DNA of 64,000 nt from an uncultured Latescibacterota bacterium (lineage in GTDB: Bacteria > Latescibacterota > UBA2968), in assembly GCA_958295785.1 (NCBI GenBank), contig OY282377.1:5334896-5398895 (forward strand), written 5' to 3'. A program made the translations under genes and the position numbers. The notes beneath the pieces are model-generated. The model ran no database searches. It was not told the origin of the DNA and saw only the letters and a program-made list of their open reading frames with translations. Shown here piece by piece: positions 35,293 to 43,620 of the stretch (positions are counted from its first letter, which is position 1; every line of letters begins with the position of its first letter).

Positions 35293-36693
35293 ATGAAACG
35301 ACCAAATATATTGTTGATTTACACGGATCAGCAGCGGTGGGATGCGATGGGTGTGAATGGGAATGCCGATATTCAGACGCCGAATCTGGATCGCTTGGCA
35401 CGCGAGGGCATAAACTTCGATCACTTTTTCGTGCAGAACCCGGTGTGTATGCCCAGTCGGGTGAGTTTTTTGACCGGGCAATATCCCTCAACCCTCGGCA
35501 TTACGCACATGGGCGTGCCCGTGCCCGAAGATTTTGTGACCCTGCCCCGGTTGCTGCACAATTCGGGCTATCATTCGGCAAACATCGGCAAGTTGCACTT
35601 TTTGCCCCACGCCAATCGCGATCACAACGACGTGCATCCCTGCTATGGGTTTGACCAGCTCGAGATCAGCGACGAACCCGGGTGTTACGAAGATGCGTAT
35701 CGCGCATGGGTGCGGCGGGAAGCACCGGATCAACTCGATCACATCAGTTTGGGATTGCCGCCATTGGCCGAGCAGTGGCATCGCGTGATGGGGATCAAAG
35801 ACGGCATCGCCCATCCGGATGAACGCTTTCCCAAACATCCGCTTGCGTTTCGCGGGCGAGATGATGATACGCATACGGCGTGGGTGGCGAGCAGGTCGAT
35901 TCAATACATGGCGGAACGCACATGCGAGGGGCGTCCGTTTTTGTGCATTGCGGGGATTTACTCGCCGCATTCGCCCTGGGTCGCGCCGCAGCGTTTTTTG
36001 GACATGTACGATCCCGATGAACTCGCGCTACCATCCTTTCCGCCCGAAGTGGATGAAAAGCGCGGGGCAGATCACTTTGGCGACCGAGAACTCCGCCTGG
36101 CGCGGCAGGGATATTACGGCATGGTCAGCGAGGTGGATCACCACGTCGGGCGAATGTTGGACGCGCTGGACGAATGGGGCATTGCAGATGAAACCCTTGT
36201 GGTTTTTACGTCTGATCACGGCGAATGGCTCGGCGAACATTCGCGCTATGGCAAGGGCTATCCGGGGCACGATTGCATAAGTCGCGTGCCGCTGTTGATG
36301 CGCGTTCCCGGCACAACGGGTGGGCGGCGGGTTTCGGGCCTCGTCGAAGGCGTGGATGTGTTGCCCACGTTGCTCGACACATGTGGGATACCCGCGCCAC
36401 CCCATTTGCAGGGCCAATCCCTGTGGCCCGTTTTGAACGGGGGCGATGATCCCGATAAAGAGGTGGCGTTGATGGAGGCGACCGGGTGGAAAATGATTCG
36501 GTCGAGGGATTACCGCTATGTCGCGCATGCCGATGGGCGAGAGTTTCTCTATGACCTCAATGCCGCATGGGGCGAGTACCGCGATGTGGCGAGCGATCCA
36601 ACTTATGCAGACGCGCTGACGGAACACCGGCACCTGTTGATCAAGCGGCTGATCGAGATGGAGCGACCGAGGAAGCGGATTTGGGGATATTGA
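35293..36693 (+). CDS. Sulfatase (alkaline-phosphatase superfamily)
   Basis: The protein has 466 residues. The family start NILLIYTDQQRWDAMG supplies metal-binding Asp residues. VCMPSRVSFLTGQYPS carries the C-x-P-S-R maturation signal, so Cys52 is expected to become formylglycine. TSDHGEWLGEHSRYGKG gives the second DHG metal site. Such enzymes cleave sulfate esters of glycans or other metabolites. There is no signal peptide, which hints at cytoplasmic action or a non-classical route. The neighbouring rhaA and dehydrogenase genes fit breakdown of sulfated sugars, as inference. The ATG at 35293 begins the conserved region; longer frames read through intergenic sequence. Confidence 0.93.
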   Translation: MKRPNILLIYTDQQRWDAMGVNGNADIQTPNLDRLAREGINFDHFFVQNPVCMPSRVSFLTGQYPSTLGITHMGVPVPEDFVTLPRLLHNSGYHSANIGKLHFLPHANRDHNDVHPCYGFDQLEISDEPGCYEDAYRAWVRREAPDQLDHISLGLPPLAEQWHRVMGIKDGIAHPDERFPKHPLAFRGRDDDTHTAWVASRSIQYMAERTCEGRPFLCIAGIYSPHSPWVAPQRFLDMYDPDELALPSFPPEVDEKRGADHFGDRELRLARQGYYGMVSEVDHHVGRMLDALDEWGIADETLVVFTSDHGEWLGEHSRYGKGYPGHDCISRVPLLMRVPGTTGGRRVSGLVEGVDVLPTLLDTCGIPAPPHLQGQSLWPVLNGGDDPDKEVALMEATGWKMIRSRDYRYVAHADGREFLYDLNAAWGEYRDVASDPTYADALTEHRHLLIKRLIEMERPRKRIWGY

Positions 36694-36695
36694 AG

Positions 36696-36736
36696 TATCT
36701 TGCATTTTCGGACGAGCACGGGGGCATCGCCCCTAC
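36696..36736. repeat. Intergenic palindromic repeat
   Basis: It contains TATCTTGCATTTTCGGACGA followed by GCACGGGGGCATCGCCCCTAC. It begins right after the sulfatase stop codon. Confidence 0.75.
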
Positions 36737-36814
36737 CACACACGGGCGGACTAACCACTTGGGCGAGGATGAGAGCGGGGAAACTGCGTTCTTATGGGGT
36801 TGCTTTTCCCTCTC

Positions 36815-37237
36815 CTAAATCTCGCTCTGTTCGTTGGTGCTGAACAGGGAAATATCGGCTTTGATCTTGACGGCATTCGTCCCCCTGTTGCTAAAAACGA
36901 CATAGTAAGTAGCACTATCGTCTATGGATAGGCGAAAGGTCGCGCCAGAGGTGTCACCCGGGCTATAAAGCACGTCGGGCGTTCCGTTTTCTTGCCATGT
37001 CCGAAACTCGGATTCGATCATCACTGCCATCTGCACATTGCCATTCTCGACGCTGAACTCGCCTTGTAGAACGACGTTTTGCTGGATGTCTGCATCTACG
37101 ATAAAGCGAAACTGGACATAGGACCCACCCGGCAGGTCAAAGGACCGGTCGACGACGGGTTGGCCCGAATTGGCGGGGTTGTCATCGCCACATCCGACAA
37201 TGACAAACGCCAGACACAAAAATACAATTTTTTTCAT
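36815..37237 (-). CDS. Small lipoprotein, unknown function
   Basis: The protein has 140 residues. MKKIVFLCLAFVIVGCGDDN is a lipoprotein signal with lipobox IVGC. Asp after the Cys would suggest inner-membrane retention by the E. coli rule, which may not apply here. The mature part is a beta-rich domain (GSYVQFRFIVDADIQQNVVL, ATYYVVFSNRG) resembling a PPC- or emp24-like sandwich that could bind a ligand; there is no catalytic signature. AGGAGAAAG precedes the ATG. No operon partner is evident. Confidence 0.75.
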   Translation of the reverse strand: MKKIVFLCLAFVIVGCGDDNPANSGQPVVDRSFDLPGGSYVQFRFIVDADIQQNVVLQGEFSVENGNVQMAVMIESEFRTWQENGTPDVLYSPGDTSGATFRLSIDDSATYYVVFSNRGTNAVKIKADISLFSTNEQSEI

Positions 37238-37308
37238 ACTTTCTCCTCGTTCCCGGCAGAATGTAACTGATGTGAGATGTTTAAGCGATTAGCGGTCAGC
37301 GGATGCTG

Positions 37309-37370
37309 CGGGCGAGCACAGGGGCATCGGCCCTACACACTGCGGGCGAGCACGAGGGCATCGCCCCTAC
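37309..37370. repeat. Tandem pair of intergenic palindromic repeats
   Basis: Two adjacent units, GCGGGCGAGCACAGGGGCAT and GCGGGCGAGCACGAGGGCAT, are each followed by a CCCTAC end, separated by ACACACT. They lie between convergently placed small genes. Confidence 0.75.
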
Positions 37371-37377
37371 CTGCTTT

Positions 37378-37794
37378 TCACGTCAGTTCGTTTTGAAAAA
37401 ATTCAATGACCTCTCCGTCTGGCCCTTTGCAAAAGGCGATGCGAACAGGGGTTTCGTGGGGTTCACTGGGAATGTTGACGCTTTTGGGTTCGATGGTGAC
37501 TTCTGCCCCGGCGGCTCTGGCGCGTTCAATGGCCGCGTCGCAATCGCTGGTACGCAGGGCAAAGTGAATGATCGATCCCTCTGGTTTGGGTTCGCCTGTG
37601 CCATTGGCGAAAATTTCGAGGTAATTCCCATCGCCCGTGTCGAGCATAATCGCACGCCTTTTGCCCTCGCCCCATGCAATTTTTTTCTCGAACCCCAAGG
37701 CTTTGGTGTAAAACGCGACAGACGCATCAAAGTCGTGTGCGCGAATGGCAACGTGGTGAAAACCGCCGCCGCCAATGGTTTTGTTTTCTGACAT
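37378..37794 (-). CDS. VOC-family (glyoxalase-like) protein
   Basis: The protein has 138 residues. GFHHVAIRAHDFDASVAFYT starts the first beta-alpha-beta module with metal-ligand His; LEIFANG and the final GPDGEVIEFFQ carry the likely acidic metal ligands. The arrangement matches glyoxalase I or methylmalonyl-CoA-epimerase-type members that act on small molecules with a divalent metal. AGGAGCGGG precedes the ATG. It is divergent from the dehydrogenase gene 97 bases away, so the two may share a regulatory region. Confidence 0.82.
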   Translation of the reverse strand: MSENKTIGGGGFHHVAIRAHDFDASVAFYTKALGFEKKIAWGEGKRRAIMLDTGDGNYLEIFANGTGEPKPEGSIIHFALRTSDCDAAIERARAAGAEVTIEPKSVNIPSEPHETPVRIAFCKGPDGEVIEFFQNELT

Positions 37795-37891
37795 GGCCCG
37801 CTCCTGTTTTGGGTTGATTATGGCGCGAATTTTTGCAAAGATAGGCCGCTACAAAAATTTCGCAAGCAGATTGTTTTCATTGGAGGAAGTT

Positions 37892-39082
37892 ATGGACCGT
37901 CTCAAAATTGCACTCGTGGGCGCCGGACGCCGAGGCGCGGGCGCGCATTTGCCCGCGATTGTGGCACTGGCAGATGTGTTTGACTTTGTTGCGATTTGCG
38001 ATATGGATGAAGACACGACTCAAAGTTTGGCCGCCGAACACGGGGTCAAAGCCTATACGAGCGTGCGCGATTTGGTTGACCGGGAAGATATCGACATTGC
38101 CGATGTGGTGGTGCCCGGCGGTGCTCATCACGCGGTTTCCTGCTTTTTGTCGCAAGCGGGCGTGCATCAAATTGTGGAGACTCCCATTGCCATGACCCGC
38201 CCCGCAGCGGACTTGATGATGCGGGCCGCGCGAGATGCGGGCGTTTATTTGGAGGTTGCCGAGAATTATTATCGCGCGCCAATTGAGCGATTGAAAAAGC
38301 AGGTGCTCACCTCGAATGTCATCGGCGAGATCAGCCGGATCTATCGCATCTGCCACGAGGGCGGGTATCACGGCATGAGTTTGTTGCGCGTGTTGGCAGG
38401 CGGCAATCCCAAACAGGTGATTGGCTTGAGCCATGCAACGCCCGTGATTCCGCATATCGATCTGATGAAACGGCATCACGAGCGCGAAAACTGGAGTTTG
38501 AGTTTTTTGGAATTTGACAACGATGTGGCCGCGCTGATGGTGTATTCCAATGTGATTCACGCGCGTTCACTCGGGCGCAAACAGGCGGGGATGGATGAGA
38601 TCGACGGCACAGCGGGCAGCATTGTGGATGGCAAGGTGTATGTCGTGCCCAAAGAGGATTTGAAAACGGGCGCGCGAGCAGTGGCTTATGAACCCGTGCG
38701 CGCAACGGAAACGGTGAACGGAACAGAGGTATTGCGCGAGATTCGCTATGAATTGCCCACCGGCGCGATAGCGTGGGAGAATCCGTTTGCCAAGTACGCC
38801 CTGAGCGAAGGGCGCGTGGCAATAGCCGATGAGTTGTTGAGCATCGCCAATGCCGTGCGCGAAAACCGCGAGCCAGATTACGGCGCCGCGCTCGGTCGGT
38901 TGGATCAAGAAATGAATCTCGCGGTGAATGCGTCTATCGAGGCCAACCGCGAGACCATTGTGTTTCCCCTGCCCGACGAGACAGAAGTGGAGCGCAATAT
39001 CCACCGCGGGTTTGAAGAGCGATTCAATTGCGCTTGGGACGATGTGGAGACGATGGTGGATGTGTTGTATCCGAGGAGTTAA
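37892..39082 (+). CDS. Gfo/Idh/MocA-family NAD(P)-dependent oxidoreductase
   Basis: The protein has 396 residues. The Rossmann start KIALVGAGRRGAGAHLPAIV gives GxGxxG-type cofactor binding, DFVAICDMDED ends beta 2 with the ribose-binding Asp, and HQIVETPIAMT stands at the position of the family EKP motif, here changed to ETP. The missing Lys is catalytically important in many members. A C-terminal alpha/beta substrate domain follows. Members oxidise or reduce sugars and related compounds. GGAGGAAG precedes the ATG at 37892; the frame extends upstream without support. Its stop overlaps the convergent deacetylase gene by 4 bases. Confidence 0.88.
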   Translation: MDRLKIALVGAGRRGAGAHLPAIVALADVFDFVAICDMDEDTTQSLAAEHGVKAYTSVRDLVDREDIDIADVVVPGGAHHAVSCFLSQAGVHQIVETPIAMTRPAADLMMRAARDAGVYLEVAENYYRAPIERLKKQVLTSNVIGEISRIYRICHEGGYHGMSLLRVLAGGNPKQVIGLSHATPVIPHIDLMKRHHERENWSLSFLEFDNDVAALMVYSNVIHARSLGRKQAGMDEIDGTAGSIVDGKVYVVPKEDLKTGARAVAYEPVRATETVNGTEVLREIRYELPTGAIAWENPFAKYALSEGRVAIADELLSIANAVRENREPDYGAALGRLDQEMNLAVNASIEANRETIVFPLPDETEVERNIHRGFEERFNCAWDDVETMVDVLYPRS

Positions 39083-39900
39083 TCAAAAAACGGGAAAAGC
39101 ACCGGGATGTTGTCCTCTGTGAGCGCGCTACCGTATTCGCAGGCTTCAAAGGCTTCGGCATATTGCACTTTTGACCCGCGTTCTGCGCCGTAGTATTTGA
39201 TCAAGAGATCGCGGTGTCGATCAGCTATGGCGCGAAAGGCATCGAGGCGATAGGCCACCCATTCGCGCCGTTCCCGAGGGGATTTGGGCACTTGGTCGAG
39301 GCGGCCCGCGTTGAAGGGCAACCATTCGTACATTTGCGACGTGTGGCAGTGAATCATGTCGAGTTTCTTCTCGACGACATCGTCAATGGCAATGGCGACA
39401 TCGGGCGAAAAGGGATGCGGCTTTTGAAAATTGTCGCTCAGGTACGCAATGACGGGATTGTGCGACATGGCGGGCGTGTCTGTGCAAATATTGGGCACGG
39501 TCACCATATACGCCGAGTCTTGAATGAGGATCGAGGTATAGCGGTGGTCCGGGTGGTAATCGTTGGGGCGATGGGTCAGAATCAGGTCTGGCGTATAGCT
39601 GCGGATGATGCGAATGATTTTTTTTCGATTTTCAAGCGTGGGTTCGAGTTCGCCATCGCGGTTGTCGAGAACGTGGTATTCAATGCCTGCAACCGCGCCT
39701 GCGGCCTGAACTTCGGCGCGGCGCCTGCGGGCGAGTTCAACGCCGCCGATTTCGTGATGGCCTGCATCGCCATTGGTGACAGAGACAAAATTGACCTCGT
39801 GCCCGAGGTGCGCGTATTTAATGGCTATGCCACCGGCTTTGATGTCGCAATCGTCGGGATGCGCCCCAAAGACCAGGATTTTGAGTGCGCGATTATTCAT
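39079..39900 (-). CDS. PIG-L family (LmbE-like) deacetylase
   Basis: The protein has 273 residues. LVFGAHPDDCDIKAGG holds the AHPDD zinc-binding and catalytic motif, and HRPNDYHPDHRYT the distal His pair. The family removes acetyl groups from N-acetylglucosamine-type substrates (GlcNAc-PI, mycothiol or bacillithiol precursors, antibiotics). Extra C-terminal residues (about 190-273) are common in sugar-catabolic members from environmental bacteria. GAGGAACG precedes the ATG. Genomic company with dehydrogenase and sulfatase genes suggests amino-sugar breakdown, as inference. Confidence 0.92.
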   Translation of the reverse strand: MNNRALKILVFGAHPDDCDIKAGGIAIKYAHLGHEVNFVSVTNGDAGHHEIGGVELARRRRAEVQAAGAVAGIEYHVLDNRDGELEPTLENRKKIIRIIRSYTPDLILTHRPNDYHPDHRYTSILIQDSAYMVTVPNICTDTPAMSHNPVIAYLSDNFQKPHPFSPDVAIAIDDVVEKKLDMIHCHTSQMYEWLPFNAGRLDQVPKSPRERREWVAYRLDAFRAIADRHRDLLIKYYGAERGSKVQYAEAFEACEYGSALTEDNIPVLFPFFD

Positions 39901-39939
39901 GGGCGTTCCTCACCCTGCTTAAAGGTGCGTCATCAGCGA

Positions 39940-40004
39940 GAAAGATGCGAGGATAGAAACGTAGGGGCGGTGCCCCCGTGCCCGCCCGAAAAGGCAAGAT
40001 ACAA
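39940..40004. repeat. Intergenic palindromic repeat, 65-bp version
   Basis: It reads GAAAGATGCGAGGATAGAAA and continues through GTAGGGGCGGTGCCCCCGTG to GGCAAGATACAA. It is almost identical to the reverse complement of 205-268, 40 kb away. Confidence 0.85.
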
Positions 40005-40079
40005 GATATAGTGGATACACCAAAAGTGCAATACGCATAGCGGTCAGCGGGGGATCGGCGGGGCAGATGGCTCTTTTTT

Positions 40080-41258
40080 TTATGTGGTTGCTTTTTGTCC
40101 ATGCAAGCGATAGAGGCCCACGCCGCAGGCGAGCGCGCCCAAGCAAAACAAGACCGAGATGCCAAAGGGCCATGCAATGCCCCAGTCAATGAGTTTTCCG
40201 CCGCCCAAGTTGCCGGAAAGCATTCCCAAACTCCAAGCCAAGTGGGCCGCGCCAACGACGCGGCCTTTTTCATTTTCGCGCGCGATGAGTTGGATGAGGC
40301 CCGGCATCGTGGTCGAAAGCGACCATGCCGAGGCGGTTGCGAGAATGCCAAAGACGTAAATGCCGGCCAAAGTGTGTGCGCCAAAGGCGAGGCCGAGCGC
40401 GCTGATGGCGACGAGAGATGCGGAGACGAGGATGGGACGCCAGCGTCCAATGCGGTCGCAAAGCCGCCCCGTGAGCACTTGAAAGCACGCGGCAATGGTC
40501 AGGCTGATCGCGGTATAATTCGTGGCGGCGGTGCTGTTGCCCGTGATGCGAAAAATGAGCAGGGGCAACAGCAGGGTGACGGCCCCCCAATAACTGGTCG
40601 GCAAGTAGCGAATGCCCAACAGGAGGCACAGGTCAAACCGGCGAAACAGGGACATCAGCGCGGACAGGTCGCGCCCCCTGTCAACCGATTGCGGGGAGGG
40701 AATCGCGGGGAGGATCAACATGCTCATCAGGACGAGCCCCATTCCCGCAAGCGCGATACAAAAGCCGAGGGTTTGGAACCCAAACGCATCGGCGATGGGG
40801 CCAGAGAGCAAGTTGCCCGAAGCAGAGCCGAGGGTGTTGCCCAAAAAATAACCGGCCGATGCCATGCCGATCACAGACGCAGGGGCCGCGCTGATCAAAT
40901 AGCTTTGCCCCCCCGCGCTGTTAAATCCAAACGAAATGCCAATGCCCGTACACAGGGCCGTCAGCAAGAGGGGATCGCCGCTTAGGAAAATCGCTCCGGC
41001 GAGCACAGGCCCCAAAGTGCCGAGCACGTAAACGGGTTTGACGCCCCAAACATCGGACAGGCGCCCCGCAGGCACGGCAAAGACACCGCCCAAAATGAGA
41101 AATGCCGAACGCAATCCCGCAGAAAAAAAGGGCGTGCCGCGCAAATCCGCTTCCACGTAGATGGGCAACAGAGTGCCGACCGGGGCAGAGACAAAGCTGC
41201 TAAAAAAGGAAACAACGAGCAGGGCGAGGAACCGGCGGTTGAGGAGTTCGGAGATCAT
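40080..41258 (-). CDS. Major facilitator superfamily transporter
   Basis: The protein has 392 residues with 12 predicted membrane helices in two halves of six. The loop 2-3 motif GRLSDVWGVKP and the second-half counterpart GRLCDRIGRWRP are the MFS signature. A Ser/Gly-rich helix 5 (GYFLGNTLGSASGNLLSGPI) resembles drug or sugar efflux members. The substrate is unknown. The start ATG has no strong ribosome site. The gene stands between the deacetylase and a divergent MerR regulator, which could control it. Confidence 0.9.
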   Translation of the reverse strand: MISELLNRRFLALLVVSFFSSFVSAPVGTLLPIYVEADLRGTPFFSAGLRSAFLILGGVFAVPAGRLSDVWGVKPVYVLGTLGPVLAGAIFLSGDPLLLTALCTGIGISFGFNSAGGQSYLISAAPASVIGMASAGYFLGNTLGSASGNLLSGPIADAFGFQTLGFCIALAGMGLVLMSMLILPAIPSPQSVDRGRDLSALMSLFRRFDLCLLLGIRYLPTSYWGAVTLLLPLLIFRITGNSTAATNYTAISLTIAACFQVLTGRLCDRIGRWRPILVSASLVAISALGLAFGAHTLAGIYVFGILATASAWSLSTTMPGLIQLIARENEKGRVVGAAHLAWSLGMLSGNLGGGKLIDWGIAWPFGISVLFCLGALACGVGLYRLHGQKATT

Positions 41259-41364
41259 AGTGTTGAATCGAAGCGCGCAGTGATTTTGGGGAGATAAGGC
41301 AGGGACTGACTGCTTGGTGGACCGGTGGGATGGAATTCATTTTCTAAATTTTTTTGTTTTCCCC

Positions 41365-41414
41365 TTGACTCTCCAGTTGCTGGAACGTGTATATTGTCCT
41401 TTGAAGGCCTTCAA
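41365..41414 (+). promoter_or_regulatory. MerR-type promoter with 19-bp spacer and operator dyads
   Basis: TTGACT (41365-41370) and TATATT (41390-41395) are 19 bases apart, the overlong spacing that MerR-family activators compensate. The spacer holds the dyad TCCAG-TTG-CTGGA (41372-41384). A perfect 14-bp palindrome TTGAAGGCCTTCAA follows at 41401-41414, 24 bases before the merR start. Confidence 0.8.
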
Positions 41415-41438
41415 ACACCTTATTCGTTGGCGCGTTCC

Positions 41439-42236
41439 ATGCTCAAAATTGGAGAATTTTCCAGGCTTGTCGGCGTGCCGGTGAAGACGTTGCGCTACTA
41501 CGACGGCATTGGTTTGTTCAAACCGGACCGCGTCGATTCGCATACCGGCTACCGCTTCTACTCTTTCGAGCAACTCCCGCGACTCAATCGCCTTTTGGCC
41601 CTCAAGGACCTGGGCTTGTCGCTGAACCAAGTTGCCCTGCTGCTGGAGGAAACGCTTTCGGCGGATCAACTGCGCGGGATGCTTTTGCTGAAACAGGTCG
41701 AGCTCGAAGACTTGGCCCGGGACATCCGGGAGCGCATCGCCCGCGTGGAAGCCCGCCTGAACCTCATCGAAATGGAGGATAACATGCCGCATTACGAAGT
41801 CGTCATCAAGACTGTTGAACCCGTTTTGGTCGCTTCCAAGCGCGAGGCCATCCCGGACTATGAAACCATTGGCCCGGTGATGGATCGCCTGTACAATGAG
41901 GTCGTCAACTACGTCGTGGAACACAAGGGGCAGTTCGCAGGGATGGGCATGACGGTGTGGCACGACAATCTCGACGCCGAGGCGACCGTGCCGATTAAGA
42001 AGCCCGTGCCCGAAAATGACCGCGTCAAAATCCGCACGTTGTCGGGCGATCAAATGGCGTGCTTGGTGCATCGCGGAAGTTTCGATCTCATGCCCCGTGC
42101 GTACGAAGCGGCCTTGCGATGGATTGAGGCCAATGGCTATCGGATCACCGGGCCGAGCCGGGAAGTGTATTTGCAATTCAAACCCGATGGCAACCCGAAG
42201 GATTACGTGACGGAAATCCAATTTCCTGTCGCATAA
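41439..42236 (+). CDS. MerR-family regulator with GyrI-like effector-binding domain
   Basis: The protein has 265 residues. The winged HTH MLKIGEFSRLVGVPVKTLRY is followed by YDGIGLFKPDRVDSHTGYRF, a coiled-coil dimer helix (about 85-118), and a GyrI-like/BmrR-type small-molecule-binding domain (about 120-265, ending SREVYLQFKPDG...VTEIQFPV). It is thus a BmrR-like one-component sensor of hydrophobic compounds. The start ATG is placed 24 bases after the palindrome. Autoregulation through the 19-bp-spacer promoter is likely; the divergent MFS carrier is a plausible second target. Confidence 0.9.
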   Translation: MLKIGEFSRLVGVPVKTLRYYDGIGLFKPDRVDSHTGYRFYSFEQLPRLNRLLALKDLGLSLNQVALLLEETLSADQLRGMLLLKQVELEDLARDIRERIARVEARLNLIEMEDNMPHYEVVIKTVEPVLVASKREAIPDYETIGPVMDRLYNEVVNYVVEHKGQFAGMGMTVWHDNLDAEATVPIKKPVPENDRVKIRTLSGDQMACLVHRGSFDLMPRAYEAALRWIEANGYRITGPSREVYLQFKPDGNPKDYVTEIQFPVA

Positions 42237-42260
42237 GCCGCGTGTTTTCGGCAGATAGAC

Positions 42261-42296
42261 AAATACCGGGATGGATGTTGCGTCCCGGTATTTTTT
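42261..42296 (+). terminator. Intrinsic terminator after the MerR gene
   Basis: AAATACCGGGA pairs with TCCCGGTATTT around an 11-nt loop and runs into six T's. It separates merR from the convergent ATPase gene. Confidence 0.92.
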
Positions 42297-42311
42297 GCAC
42301 GCCATCAGCCA

Positions 42312-43526
42312 TCAGCGTTTCGCTTTCAGCTTGTTTTGCTGACTGCTGATTGCTGACCGCTCCACTTGTGTCGCGCCTGTTTCCGTGGTGACAAAACAAA
42401 GTACTTGCTCGGGATCGGCGCAGTCGAGAACGAGGGGCGAATGCGTGGTTGCCAAAATTTGGGCGTTTGGCACCGTGCTCAGTGCGTTGAAGACCGCTTC
42501 TACGGCTGAAGCGTGAAGGCCGTTTTCGAGCTCTTCAATCAGGCATATCCCATCGTAATCCGGCACATGGGCCAGCAGGGTCAAAGCCAGCAGGCGCAGC
42601 GTGCCATCTGACAACATCCACGACGGGGTTTCGAGGTCGTTGTGGTGCTCGACCACGAGATAGCAGTGTTGATCTTCTAGACGCACAACCGCGTGAACAG
42701 CCGATAACCCCGGCAGGGCCTCGCGCAAGCGCGCAAGCCACGCCGCATGCAGGCGCGGCGCGTTTTTCTCTAAAGCCGCGACGACCCAGGGCAGATTGCC
42801 GGCATCGGGCAACAGATCGCGCGATAGCCCAGGCGGGCTGGGGCGTCTGATTTGTTCGCCGTTGAGGGCCAGGGTGCGAATCCCATTTGAGAGGGTGTGT
42901 TTGAGCCAGGTTGCGATGGGAAAACGCGCTTCATCTTCGGGCAAATTGCCCAGTGCCGAACGCCGTGCGCCGAGTTTGAATGTGGGGTCCCATCCCGCGC
43001 CGGATTCATCGTAAAACTTGTCGTTGCCCCCAGGCACTTTGTTGACAATGGTCTTGATGCCGCGCAACCTGCGCGTGGCCAGGGTTTGCGGCGTGGGATC
43101 ATCCACCGGAAAGAGCGATTCTTGAATGGCGCGGGCATCCCGCTGAATATCCGTGAGCAAAAGCACGCGCTCAGAGAGAATCCCGATGTCCCCCGTCTCT
43201 TCAATCAGGCCAATGGCGATTTCGTAGCGACAGCGCGAAAAATTCCGGTCGGACAAAAGATTGGATTCGCGTTCGGGCACGGGCAATTCAGCGGCGATTT
43301 CAAACCGGTCCGCAAGCCCGTGCCAAGTGAGATCGCGCAACTCGCTGGCCCGGCTGTAAATGGCCGCGTCAAGGCCATCGCGCACGAAATCCCCAAAAAA
43401 CGCAATCGCGTCGAGAAAGGTCGTTTTCCCGCTGCCATTCGCGCCACTGAGAATGTGAAACGGCGCGAGGTCCTGTTCCACGTGGCGCAAACACCGATAA
43501 TAAAGGGTTTCGAGACGCTGAATCAT
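42312..43526 (-). CDS. OLD/RecF-like AAA family ATPase
   Basis: The protein has 404 residues. Walker A is SGANGSGKTTFLDAI at about 28-42, the ABC-like signature region SDGTLRLLALTLL lies near 310, Walker B is ICLIEELENGLH, and the H-loop region is QILATTHSPLVL. This is the SMC/RecF/OLD ATPase type with a long middle insertion. Such proteins act in DNA repair or as phage-defence ATPases; no partner nuclease is adjacent. The last dozen residues (SAISSQQNKLKAKR) are encoded by an intergenic-type GCTGATTGCTGACC word, suggesting the C-terminus was remodelled by repeat sequence. AGGAG precedes the ATG. Confidence 0.82.
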   Translation of the reverse strand: MIQRLETLYYRCLRHVEQDLAPFHILSGANGSGKTTFLDAIAFFGDFVRDGLDAAIYSRASELRDLTWHGLADRFEIAAELPVPERESNLLSDRNFSRCRYEIAIGLIEETGDIGILSERVLLLTDIQRDARAIQESLFPVDDPTPQTLATRRLRGIKTIVNKVPGGNDKFYDESGAGWDPTFKLGARRSALGNLPEDEARFPIATWLKHTLSNGIRTLALNGEQIRRPSPPGLSRDLLPDAGNLPWVVAALEKNAPRLHAAWLARLREALPGLSAVHAVVRLEDQHCYLVVEHHNDLETPSWMLSDGTLRLLALTLLAHVPDYDGICLIEELENGLHASAVEAVFNALSTVPNAQILATTHSPLVLDCADPEQVLCFVTTETGATQVERSAISSQQNKLKAKR

Positions 43527-43620
43527 GGAAAACTCCTGAGTTGCGTTGGGAAAGGCATATTACACGCCAGAGGGAAAGGCGTCAAGGGCAAAGCCCGCGC
43601 TTTCTTTTTTTGATTCCGAT

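Noticed and set aside
37309-37370. Possible CRISPR-like array from adjacent repeats
   Set aside because: Only two units with a 7-base separation and no spacers; they belong to the dispersed palindromic family. No CRISPR array was seen anywhere in the window.
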